From positions 62,001 to 126,000 of the forward strand of contig NZ_NIWU01000006.1 of the NCBI RefSeq assembly GCF_002236105.1: DNA of 64,000 nucleotides, in the 5' to 3' direction. This DNA comes from Pseudomonas umsongensis (GTDB taxonomy: Bacteria; Pseudomonadota; Gammaproteobacteria; Pseudomonadales; Pseudomonadaceae). A program made the position numbers and the translations under genes. This document shows positions 25,243-32,849 of the stretch, one piece after another. Within the stretch, counting starts at the first letter, position 1; each line of letters begins with the position of its first letter. The notes below the pieces were generated by a model, which had not been told where the DNA came from, made no database searches, and was given only the letters and a program-made list of their open reading frames with translations.

Positions 25243-25860
25243 TTACAGAACGTCCAGCAGCTCGACGTCGAACACCAGTACGCTGTGCGGCGGAATGCTG
25301 CCAACGCCTTGAGCGCCGTAAGCCAGTTCGCTCGGCACATACAGACGCCATTTGCTGCCGGCATTCATCAGTTGCAGGGCTTCGGTCCAGCCAGCGATCA
25401 CGCCACCGACCGGGAATTCCGCAGGCTCGCCGCGCTCGTAGGAGCTGTCGAACACGGTGCCGTCGATCAGGGTGCCGTGGTAGTGGGTACGCACGGTATC
25501 TTCACGGGATGGCTTGGCGCCTTCACCGGCGGACAGTACTTCGAACTGCAGGCCGGAAGCCAGGGTGGTGATGCCGTCACGCTTGGCGTTTTCAGCCAGG
25601 AAGGCCAGGCCTTCGCCAGCGGCTGCTTCAGCCTTGGCTGCAGCTTCGGCCTGCATGATTTCGCGAATTACCTTGAAGCTTGCAGACATTTCTTCCTGGC
25701 CAACACGGCTTGGCTTACCGGCAAACGCGTCGGTCAGGCCTGCCAGGATCGCGTCCAGGCTAACGCCCGGTGGCGGGTTGTCGCGCAGCTGGTCGCCCAG
25801 CTGACGGCCGATGCCGTAGCTGACGCGGGTTTCGTCGGTGGACAGATTTACTTCGGACAT
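25243..25860 (-). CDS. fklB: FKBP-type peptidyl-prolyl isomerase FklB
   Basis: A 205-residue protein with the Mip/FkpA layout: an N-terminal helical dimerisation domain (residues ~1-90, VSYGIGRQLGDQL then the Ala/Glu-rich helix) and a C-terminal FKBP domain with VRTHYHGTLIDGTVFDSSYE, VIAGWTEALQLM, WRLYVPSELAYG and VLVFDVELLDV. There is no signal peptide, so it is the cytoplasmic FKBP22-like form. I chose ATG 25860; the open frame upstream to 25935 adds no family residues. It matches PA4572. Confidence 0.95.
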   Translation of the reverse strand: MSEVNLSTDETRVSYGIGRQLGDQLRDNPPPGVSLDAILAGLTDAFAGKPSRVGQEEMSASFKVIREIMQAEAAAKAEAAAGEGLAFLAENAKRDGITTLASGLQFEVLSAGEGAKPSREDTVRTHYHGTLIDGTVFDSSYERGEPAEFPVGGVIAGWTEALQLMNAGSKWRLYVPSELAYGAQGVGSIPPHSVLVFDVELLDVL

Positions 25861-25981
25861 GACACTGCTCCGCTGTGCGGACGGCTCGGGAACTGGCCGT
25901 GCGTGCACAGCGCGTCCCGGAGCGCCCGGAACCAAAAGGGCCAGCAGACTAGCACAGATGTCATGCCATTGATGAGGGACG

Positions 25982-26272
25982 TCAGGCGATCGGCACCTTC
26001 AGGTTTTCCTCCACATCGGCAACCAGCCCGCACATCTCGTCATGCACGACGGTGTGGACAAGGTTGAAGTGCAACTTGGGAAAGGAGCGTAGCACCTCGC
26101 GTGCATGTTCCACCGAGCGCAACTGCATCGTGTGACCTGGCGCATCACTCAATGGATACGCCGCTCCGTGCATACGCGCCTCAAGCAGGTAAATGCCTCC
26201 TTCCATGGAGATCAGGTTCAACTCATCGACCTTCCCGGCGACGGCATAGGCATTCAACTCTTGCAGGTTCAT
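25982..26272 (-). CDS. Small conserved Pseudomonas protein, PA4573-like (possibly DUF6482)
   Basis: A 96-residue soluble protein, MNLQELNAYAVAGKVDELNL at the start, with an alternating strand/helix pattern: EGGIYLLEARMHGAAYPL, then GHTMQLRSVEHAREVLRSFP, then LVHTVVHDEMCGLV. It lacks a signal peptide or known catalytic motif. Pseudomonas genomes carry it next to fklB. The DUF6482 label is from memory and uncertain; I cannot give a function. Confidence 0.75.
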   Translation of the reverse strand: MNLQELNAYAVAGKVDELNLISMEGGIYLLEARMHGAAYPLSDAPGHTMQLRSVEHAREVLRSFPKLHFNLVHTVVHDEMCGLVADVEENLKVPIA

Positions 26273-26350
26273 GAGCGCACCTCACGCAGTGACGAGCCAA
26301 CACCCTTACAGGGATATGCCTCGGCGCATCAAAGCACAAGCCATAAACGA

Positions 26351-26384
26351 CGCCGCCCGTCTGTTTTGCAACAGACGGGCGGCG
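26351..26384. terminator. Very stable 15-bp hairpin after the YqhA gene
   Basis: CGCCGCCCGTCTGTT and AACAGACGGGCGGCG form a perfect 15-bp stem with a TTGC loop, 24 bases past the yqhA-like stop. There is no real T-run on either strand (TCGTTTA on the minus strand), so it may slow polymerase or protect the mRNA 3' end without terminating efficiently. Confidence 0.65.
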
Positions 26385-26407
26385 CATAACAACAGGACAG
26401 CCGTTGT

Positions 26408-26896
26408 TTAGTGCTTGGTCACTTTATCCAGGTAACCCATGGCAAATGCCGACACCACAAAGGTCATGTGAATGATGACATACCACTGCAAATGCTCGGG
26501 ATCGACGTTCTTGGCGTCCATGAAGATACGCAGCAGGTGGATCGACGAGATCGCCACGATCGACGCGGCCACCTTCATTTTCAGCGACGAGGAGTCCATG
26601 GTGCCCAACCAGTTGAGCTTCTCCTTGCTGTCGTCGATGTCCAGTTGAGACACGAAGTTCTCGTAGCCGGAAATCATCACCATCACCAGCAAACCGCCTA
26701 CCAGCGCCATGTCAATGAGCGACAGCAACACCAGGATCAGGTCCGATTCGGCCATCGAGAAGACGTTGGGGATAACGTGGAAGACTTCCTGGAAGAATTT
26801 CAGTGCCAGTGCCAACAGCCCGAGGGATAAACCGAAGTAGATCGGCGCCAGCAGCCAGCGCGAGGCGTACATTGCATTTTCGATAAAGCGTTCCAT
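26408..26896 (-). CDS. UPF0114 family inner membrane protein (YqhA-like)
   Basis: A 162-residue protein with four membrane helices: YASRWLLAPIYFGLSLGLLA near the start, two central helices (LVLLSLIDMALVGGLLVMVM) and a last helix before LDKVTKH. The ISGYENFVS motif and the amphipathic segment DIDDSKEKLNWLGTMD are characteristic of TIGR00645/UPF0114. The family is widespread but its function is unestablished. It matches PA4574 by position. Confidence 0.9.
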   Translation of the reverse strand: MERFIENAMYASRWLLAPIYFGLSLGLLALALKFFQEVFHVIPNVFSMAESDLILVLLSLIDMALVGGLLVMVMISGYENFVSQLDIDDSKEKLNWLGTMDSSSLKMKVAASIVAISSIHLLRIFMDAKNVDPEHLQWYVIIHMTFVVSAFAMGYLDKVTKH

Positions 26897-27055
26897 TGAA
26901 TCTCACAGGCGGACTTGAAATGGCCGTGAGTATAACAGCCGTCTGTAATACCCAGAAACCATTGGGAAATCCGCTACCTGCGTGTGTGTATCAAATTTTT
27001 TCTGCTAGTGTCCAAACCATTGACAGCAAAATGACATCGGACAGGAAGACTGGAA

Positions 27056-28885
27056 ATGGATGGGCGATTGCCATTAACGAGTGCCGGGATTTTCATGGCC
27101 CTGCTGATCAGCGCCTGCTCGCCCAGCGACGAGAAACGGCAGGTCAGCCTTGAGGAAAAGACTGCGCAGTTCGAGAAGTCCCTGGATGCCATCGAGGACC
27201 CGAAACTCAAGGATGCGGTGGCCGAACTGGGCGGTTCGCTTTTGCTGCTTGAGCGCGCGCAACTCAAGCTCGACAGCAAGCCCGTGGAAACCGAATACGG
27301 TGAAGACGCCCTCGCCGTGCTCAAGCACTACCCAACGCCACAGGCCCTGGTTGACACGTACATCAATGGCCTTTTCGTCCTGCACAAGGACTCCAGCTCC
27401 GACTACCTGACGGACCTGCAACCGGTGTTCCCCTTCAACTTCAGCATCCCGGCGGCGTTTCTGTTTCCCCATGGCCTGCAATGGCAGTCGGTCACCCTGA
27501 GCAACAAACGGGTTATCGCCTTCCAGCCGGAATGGTCGGAAACCGACCCGGGCATTCAGTTGAGCCCATCGAGCTCCAACGTGACCAACCCTGACGACCT
27601 GACCGTGACCTATCCGTTCATTGAAGGACTGGACGTCGATATCAAGAATCAGCCACAACCGGTGAGCCTGCAAGGCACGGTGGAAGTCATTGCACCGCGC
27701 CGGCTCTACAGCTTCGACCTGACGAAAAAGGACATCGGCCAGACCCGCACCAACGACAATTTGAGCGTCACCTTGGTGAAACTTGGGGACAACTACGCCG
27801 AAATCGAGTTCAGCAATAGCGAGCCGCCAGCCCCCGAGATCGCCGAAACACCGTTGAATCCGCTGATTGTCCAGGCCAGGGATGCCACCGGGCAGTTTCT
27901 GTCGCGCTCAGGCTCGATCAATGAGAATGCCGCGCAAATTGCCTTCTACCAGAAACAACTGGCGAAGTTGCAGCAACAGAAACTCTGGAGCGAGTCGCTG
28001 GAAAAACAGCTCAATGAAGAGCAGCGAACCTTCGAGAAACAACAGAAACGCCACTACTCCAAGGTGTATTTCAACGGGACCATCGAAACCCTTGAAGTCA
28101 GCCTGCTGGATTTCTCCGGCGTTACGGTGACTCGCAAGGATCTGGACCTGCCGGTACGCCGCTTCGACCGCCATACCACGGCGAAAACCATCCAGCCGCT
28201 GAGCTTGCCGGTGGTAGTCTACGACGACAATGCCCCGACCTGGCTCAAGGGCGCGACCTTGACCCCTGAGCAGTTGAAAAAAGGCGTCAGGATCACTCAA
28301 TCGGTCGAGGATCCCAGCGCTGCGCGCGTCGAGTTCACTCACCTGCGCAGCTTCAATGATGAATTGCTCGGTAGCTCTTTCAACCCGGGCGATAGTCCGG
28401 TCAGCTTCTTCACCGAAGACAGCAGCGGCAAGCGCGATGGGTCGATCGAATTGCCACCAGAGGCGTATGAGGTCGACCCCCTGGGCGGCACGATCACCTA
28501 CGACCTGAACCTGTTTCCACAGACACCCGCCTTTGTGGTTGGCTCCATCCCGCTGTTTCTGGCCACTGTCGAAAAGCAGACGTTCGATGCCCATCAATTG
28601 CCCAAGGGTCTTGAACTCAAGGGCAATGCGCTGGTGGTGGATTCGAAAGTGTTTCCCGATCCGGACTGGCGTTTTTTTGCCAAGGATGACAGCGGCAATT
28701 ACCTGAAGGAAATTCTTGCGGTCAGCCATGACGCGAGCACAGAAGGCCCCGCGTTATTCGCCGTGCATTACTTCTACGGTCAACCCACGCGCCTGGAAAC
28801 CTATCAACGAACTGACCTCGCCACCGTGCAATATGGTTTTGAGGTCAAGCTCGACAAGGCTGACATGTCCAGCCAGGCCCAATAG
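27056..28885 (+). CDS. Large predicted lipoprotein of unknown function
   Basis: A 609-residue protein with a lipoprotein signal peptide (lipobox LISAC, lipidated Cys21). The +2 residue is Ser, so outer-membrane sorting is expected. After the Cys comes a charged helical stretch (SPSDEKRQVSLEEKTAQFEK), then a long beta-rich part, a Gln/Glu/Lys-rich coiled-coil stretch at about residues 290-340 (QKQLAKLQQQKLWSESLEKQ) and a second beta-rich part. I recognise no domain. ATG 27056 has AGGAAG ten bases upstream. The gene stands alone, convergent with the next one (5-base gap). Confidence 0.85.
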   Translation: MDGRLPLTSAGIFMALLISACSPSDEKRQVSLEEKTAQFEKSLDAIEDPKLKDAVAELGGSLLLLERAQLKLDSKPVETEYGEDALAVLKHYPTPQALVDTYINGLFVLHKDSSSDYLTDLQPVFPFNFSIPAAFLFPHGLQWQSVTLSNKRVIAFQPEWSETDPGIQLSPSSSNVTNPDDLTVTYPFIEGLDVDIKNQPQPVSLQGTVEVIAPRRLYSFDLTKKDIGQTRTNDNLSVTLVKLGDNYAEIEFSNSEPPAPEIAETPLNPLIVQARDATGQFLSRSGSINENAAQIAFYQKQLAKLQQQKLWSESLEKQLNEEQRTFEKQQKRHYSKVYFNGTIETLEVSLLDFSGVTVTRKDLDLPVRRFDRHTTAKTIQPLSLPVVVYDDNAPTWLKGATLTPEQLKKGVRITQSVEDPSAARVEFTHLRSFNDELLGSSFNPGDSPVSFFTEDSSGKRDGSIELPPEAYEVDPLGGTITYDLNLFPQTPAFVVGSIPLFLATVEKQTFDAHQLPKGLELKGNALVVDSKVFPDPDWRFFAKDDSGNYLKEILAVSHDASTEGPALFAVHYFYGQPTRLETYQRTDLATVQYGFEVKLDKADMSSQAQ

Positions 28886-28890
28886 CGCTG

Positions 28891-29232
28891 TCAGTGCTCG
28901 GGCCGGAACTCGAAACCACCCACGCTACGACAACGACCACCGTTGATTTCCCGCAACTGGGCTTGCAGATGCAGGCACCAGATCTGCGGGTCATCGGCCA
29001 GTTCATAGCCGTGCAGGGTCAGGCTTTCAACGATGGTATCGAGGATGGACTCAGCCACAAAAGGGCCATGGAACGGGCCTTGGGCTTTGATGGCTGAAGG
29101 TTGTTCACCGGCCATTCCGGCGGCGAAGAGTAAGGTCCACATCCCCGTATCGCCCGCCAGGGGGCGGATGGCGCATTCGATACGAGTCACAAGACCTAGA
29201 CATTGACGAGTGAGGCAGAGGTTGCGCGGCAT
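28891..29232 (-). CDS. Conserved hypothetical protein, PA4575-like
   Basis: A 113-residue protein with no signal peptide or clear motif. It has two N-terminal cysteines (MPRNLCLTRQCLGLVTRIEC) and a C-terminal half HGYELADDPQIWCLHLQAQL, then GGRCRSVGGFEF. Its position next to the Lon-like protease corresponds to PA4575. The codon pattern supports coding, and the paired cysteines hint at a disulfide or metal site, but the function is unknown. A GAGG stretch precedes the ATG at 29232. Confidence 0.7.
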   Translation of the reverse strand: MPRNLCLTRQCLGLVTRIECAIRPLAGDTGMWTLLFAAGMAGEQPSAIKAQGPFHGPFVAESILDTIVESLTLHGYELADDPQIWCLHLQAQLREINGGRCRSVGGFEFRPEH

Positions 29233-29429
29233 GGCGGCGACCCTCGGTAAATCCGGTATTCAGCCTCCACGGGGAGGCTGTCTCGATCCAGTGATACTGT
29301 CGATATCCTTGAGCAGAGAATAGAGGAAAAGTTTGACTAGTACGTCAAGTAAGACCAGAAGGCGCCGAATGGTCACTGTGTGAATATTGGCGCCAGAGTG
29401 ATGGCACTTTATTGCGATTCACAAGCAAA

Positions 29430-29519
29430 TGTGGGAGCGAGCCTGCTCGCGAAAGCGGACGATCATCCAACATCAATGCTGAATGAAAATCCGTCTTCGC
29501 GAGCAGGCTCGCTCCCACA
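29430..29519. repeat. REP-type inverted repeat in the 29233-29547 gap
   Basis: TGTGGGAGCGAGCCTGCTCG pairs with CGAGCAGGCTCGCTCCCACA, around a centre with ACATCAATGCTGAATG. It is the only feature in the 315-base gap before the Lon-like gene apart from a short AT-rich stretch at 29320-29420 that may hold the promoter of the leftward PA4575-like gene. Confidence 0.88.
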
Positions 29520-29547
29520 GTGGATCGGGGTGAAGCTCAGGTTTTTG

Positions 29548-31986
29548 TCAGGCCGGCTTGGCCTCCACCAGCGCCTCCACAGCCATTTCCTTCTCTGCCT
29601 CTTTCAGGTCATCTTCGCTGATCATCTCCGCGATCACCCGCAAGCGCTCCACCACCCGTGCGTTGACGCTACCTTCAGGGAACTCGCCATTTTCATCCGG
29701 CTCGCCCGCCGGCTCACCCACCAGCAGGCTCAGCGCCTCGTCGGCCTGACGCACGGCGTAGACGTGGAACTGACCGGCGCGCACAGCGGCCAGCACTTTC
29801 TCGTCAAGCATCAGCGTGGCAACGTTGGCATGGGGAATGATTGCTCCCTGTTCGCCCGTCAGTCCGCGCGCTTCACAGAGACGGAAGAACCCCTCGATTT
29901 TCTCGTTGACGCCGCCCACGGCCTGCACTTCACCGAACTGGTTGATCGAGCCGGTAATCGCAAAGCACTGCTTGAGCGGGGTTTTCGACAAGGCCGAGAT
30001 CAGGGTGCACGCCTCGCCCAGGGAAGCACTGTCACCATCGACGTAGCCATAGGACTGCTCCAGCGCAATGCTCGCGGAGATCGCCAGCGGAAACTCCTGG
30101 GCGTAACGGCTGCCCAGGTAACCGGTGAGAATCATCACCCCTTTGGAGTGGATGGGCTGACCGAGGTTGACCTCACGCTCGATGTCGACGATACCGCTGC
30201 CACCGGGATACACCGTGGCGGAGATCCGCGCCGGTACACCGAAGGCCGAGTCGCCGACTTCCAGCACCGTCAGGCCGTTGCACTTGCCGACCGCGGCGCC
30301 CGCGGTGTCGATCAGGATGATCCCCGCCAGCATGTCATCGAGAATGCGCGCCGACACACGTCCAGTACGGGTGGCCTTGGCCTTGAGTGCCCGCTCGATG
30401 TGACCGGCATCGGTCATTTCATCCGAGGCCAGGTGACGAATGAAATCCGCCTCGCTGACCAGCTGGAACAGATCACCGATGCGTGCCGACAACCGCCCCT
30501 GATGCTCGGCCAGGCGTGCGCTGTAGGTTGCCAGGCGCGCCACCGCATCGGCGGTCAACGGCGCCATGCCCTCCTCGGAAGTACGGGTCTTGAGCAACTG
30601 GGCGAACTGTTCCAGGCTCTCGTCGACCATCGGAATGTCTTCATCGAAATCCACCAGGACGCGAAACATCTCCTGGAAGTCCGGATCGAGGTCCTGCAGC
30701 GTGTAGTAGAGCTGGCGAGCCCCGATGATGACGACTTTGACCTGCAATGGAATGTGCTGCGGCGTCAGGGTGACGGTTGCGAAACGACCCATCTCGCCCA
30801 GTGGCGATTCCATTTTCAGTTTGCGCGATTGCAGGGCGCGCTTCAGCGCATCCCACACGAACGGCTCGCTGAGCATTTTATCCGCTTCGAGGATCAGGAA
30901 ACCGCCGTTGGCCCGGTGCAGCGCACCCGGCCGCAGCTGCCGATACGTGGTATAGAGCGCGCCCTGGTCGGTGCTGTATTCGATGCGGCCGAACAGGTTC
31001 TCGTAGGTCGGATGCGGCTCGAACACCACAGGGGCACCACCACTGGCGGAATGCCCGACCACCAGGCTCGGCGCGTATTGCTCCTCCAGCAGCTTGCGGG
31101 CGACTGCATCGGTCTTGCTGTCGTCGACCAGTTGCTCGACCACGGTCTTAAGCAAATACACCTGCATCGCTTGCAGGTACCCGCACACCGCCGCGTTCTC
31201 GGCGTATTTCTCCGACAACGGCGACAGCAAAGGCTGCAGGGCCAGGGTGATGGTTTCTTCGTTCAGATGGCGCAGCTGATTGCTCGACTCGCGCTTCCAT
31301 TGCGGCAGGCTGGCGAGTTCCTCGTTCAGGCGCTCTTCGAGGTTGGAAATATCATCGTGGAAGCGATCGCGCTCGGCTTCCGGCAATTGGGCGAATTCGG
31401 CCTCATCCAACGCCTTGCCTTCAAGCATCGGAGTGAATGCGATATTGCTGGCATCGCGATAGAGCGCGACGTCTTTCTCCAGCGCCAGGCGCTCGATCAC
31501 ATCCAATGCCTTGTCATAGCGCTGATTGAAGGCGCGGTCGATGGCACTTTTCTTCTGCTGGTAGGACGGGTGCTCGAACACCGCCGGAAAGGTCGCCAGC
31601 AGGTTGTCGATCAAGCCGTTGATATCACAGATGAAGGCACCGGCGGTGCCCGATGGCAACTCCAGGGCACGCGGTTCGCGCGGCTCATCGAAATTATTGA
31701 CGTAGACCCAGTCCGCCGGGGTCTGCAGGCGTTTGCCTTCGGCTTTCAGGTAGCGTTTGACGAAAGAGAAGCGACCGGTGCCAGGCTCGCCCATGACGAA
31801 TACGTTGTAACCGGGGCGTGGCATGGCCACACCGAACTGCAAGGCTTCGACCGCACGTTCCTGGCCAAGCACACCGCGAAAGGGCTCCAGATCATTGGTG
31901 GTAGAGAAGCTGAACTGTTCAGCGGAAAACGGACGGGTCAGCGCTTCAGGCGCTAGACGCAAGCTGGCAGCAACAGGATCAGGCAT
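29548..31986 (-). CDS. Lon-like ATP-dependent protease (LonB/YcbZ type)
   Basis: An 812-residue protein matching PA4576. The N-terminal ATPase part has a Walker A-like GEPGTGRFSFVKR, with Arg where Lys is usual, and a C-terminal Lon protease domain. The catalytic Ser653 (DGDSASLGEA) and Lys696 (GGVNEKIEGFF) are 43 residues apart, as in E. coli Lon. A helical segment (residues ~150-280) with SLPQWKRESS fills the middle. It is a substrate-degrading ATP-dependent protease by family; known relatives include YcbZ/LonH. No targets are visible here. Confidence 0.93.
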   Translation of the reverse strand: MPDPVAASLRLAPEALTRPFSAEQFSFSTTNDLEPFRGVLGQERAVEALQFGVAMPRPGYNVFVMGEPGTGRFSFVKRYLKAEGKRLQTPADWVYVNNFDEPREPRALELPSGTAGAFICDINGLIDNLLATFPAVFEHPSYQQKKSAIDRAFNQRYDKALDVIERLALEKDVALYRDASNIAFTPMLEGKALDEAEFAQLPEAERDRFHDDISNLEERLNEELASLPQWKRESSNQLRHLNEETITLALQPLLSPLSEKYAENAAVCGYLQAMQVYLLKTVVEQLVDDSKTDAVARKLLEEQYAPSLVVGHSASGGAPVVFEPHPTYENLFGRIEYSTDQGALYTTYRQLRPGALHRANGGFLILEADKMLSEPFVWDALKRALQSRKLKMESPLGEMGRFATVTLTPQHIPLQVKVVIIGARQLYYTLQDLDPDFQEMFRVLVDFDEDIPMVDESLEQFAQLLKTRTSEEGMAPLTADAVARLATYSARLAEHQGRLSARIGDLFQLVSEADFIRHLASDEMTDAGHIERALKAKATRTGRVSARILDDMLAGIILIDTAGAAVGKCNGLTVLEVGDSAFGVPARISATVYPGGSGIVDIEREVNLGQPIHSKGVMILTGYLGSRYAQEFPLAISASIALEQSYGYVDGDSASLGEACTLISALSKTPLKQCFAITGSINQFGEVQAVGGVNEKIEGFFRLCEARGLTGEQGAIIPHANVATLMLDEKVLAAVRAGQFHVYAVRQADEALSLLVGEPAGEPDENGEFPEGSVNARVVERLRVIAEMISEDDLKEAEKEMAVEALVEAKPA

Positions 31987-32264
31987 CGGGCTTCCTTACA
32001 ATCAGGCGGGGCAGATAGCGGCATTCTGGCGCCGCCCATGCCTGACTGGCAAGGAGCGCCTAAGGCCAAAACGTAGTCAAGGCCAAAGCCCGGCGTTGAG
32101 CGGCGCCAAATCAGCCTTTTCAACGAATATTTGGCAAAAAATCACGGAACCCCTTGATCATGCCTAAACTCCAAACTGCGCGACTGGATTAATAACCAGT
32201 CCACACTGGCGAGATAGGCGCCAGAACCCTTGTCCATTGGTTTGCACATAAAGAGAACAAAGCT

Positions 32265-32753
32265 ATGAAACGGATTCTTCTTGGTACTCTCTTCACCGCG
32301 GTATCCATCAACGCCATGGCTCAGGCGCCAGGCGGCCCGGATTGCGGTTGGGGCAACATGCTGTTCGAAGGTCAGCGTGGTACCCCGGCTCACTTCCTGG
32401 CATCCACCACCAACGGCACTTCCGGCAACGCAACATTTGGTATGACTTCCGGTACCAACGGTTGCTCGACCAACGCGTCGCTGACCTATGGCGGCAAATC
32501 CTGGTTTGCCATGAATGGCATGATGAACGAGCTGTCCGAAGACATGGCTAAAGGTCAGGGCGAAGCGCTGACCACCTACGCCGTAGTACTGGGCGTGGCG
32601 CCGGAAGACCGTGCGCACTTCGCCGCCGTCACTCACGAGCACTTCCAGCAGATCTTCAGCAAAGCTGACGTGACCGCGGAAGATGTGCATACCAACACCC
32701 TGGCCGTTCTCAAGAGCGATCCTCGCCTGGCCAAGTACGCCACTCAGGCTTAA
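32265..32753 (+). CDS. DUF3015 family secreted protein
   Basis: A 162-residue exported protein with a signal peptide (FTAVSINAMA/QA). The mature protein starts GGPDCGWGNMLFEGQRG and continues with STTNGTSGNATFGMTSGTNG, the DUF3015 core, then a helical C-terminal half. Two cysteines (CGWG, GCSTN) are likely bridged. DUF3015 proteins are periplasmic and uncharacterised. It is a single gene with its own terminator. Confidence 0.88.
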   Translation: MKRILLGTLFTAVSINAMAQAPGGPDCGWGNMLFEGQRGTPAHFLASTTNGTSGNATFGMTSGTNGCSTNASLTYGGKSWFAMNGMMNELSEDMAKGQGEALTTYAVVLGVAPEDRAHFAAVTHEHFQQIFSKADVTAEDVHTNTLAVLKSDPRLAKYATQA

Positions 32754-32764
32754 GCTCCAGCGCA

Positions 32765-32797
32765 CCCCGCTTCTTTCGGGAAGCGGGTTTATTTTTT
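32765..32797 (+). terminator. Rho-independent terminator of the DUF3015 gene
   Basis: CCCCGCTTC TTTC GGGAAGCGGG stem followed by TTTATTTTTT, 11 bases after the stop. Confidence 0.88.
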
Positions 32798-32849
32798 GGA
32801 ACTGCCCCCTCCTTGGGTCTTTGTTTTTTTCCTGTTTAAGTTGCTGATT

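Noticed and set aside
29380..31956. 858-codon open frame opposite the Lon-like gene
   Set aside because: It runs through a REP element and the whole of a clear Lon-like gene with an intact catalytic dyad.
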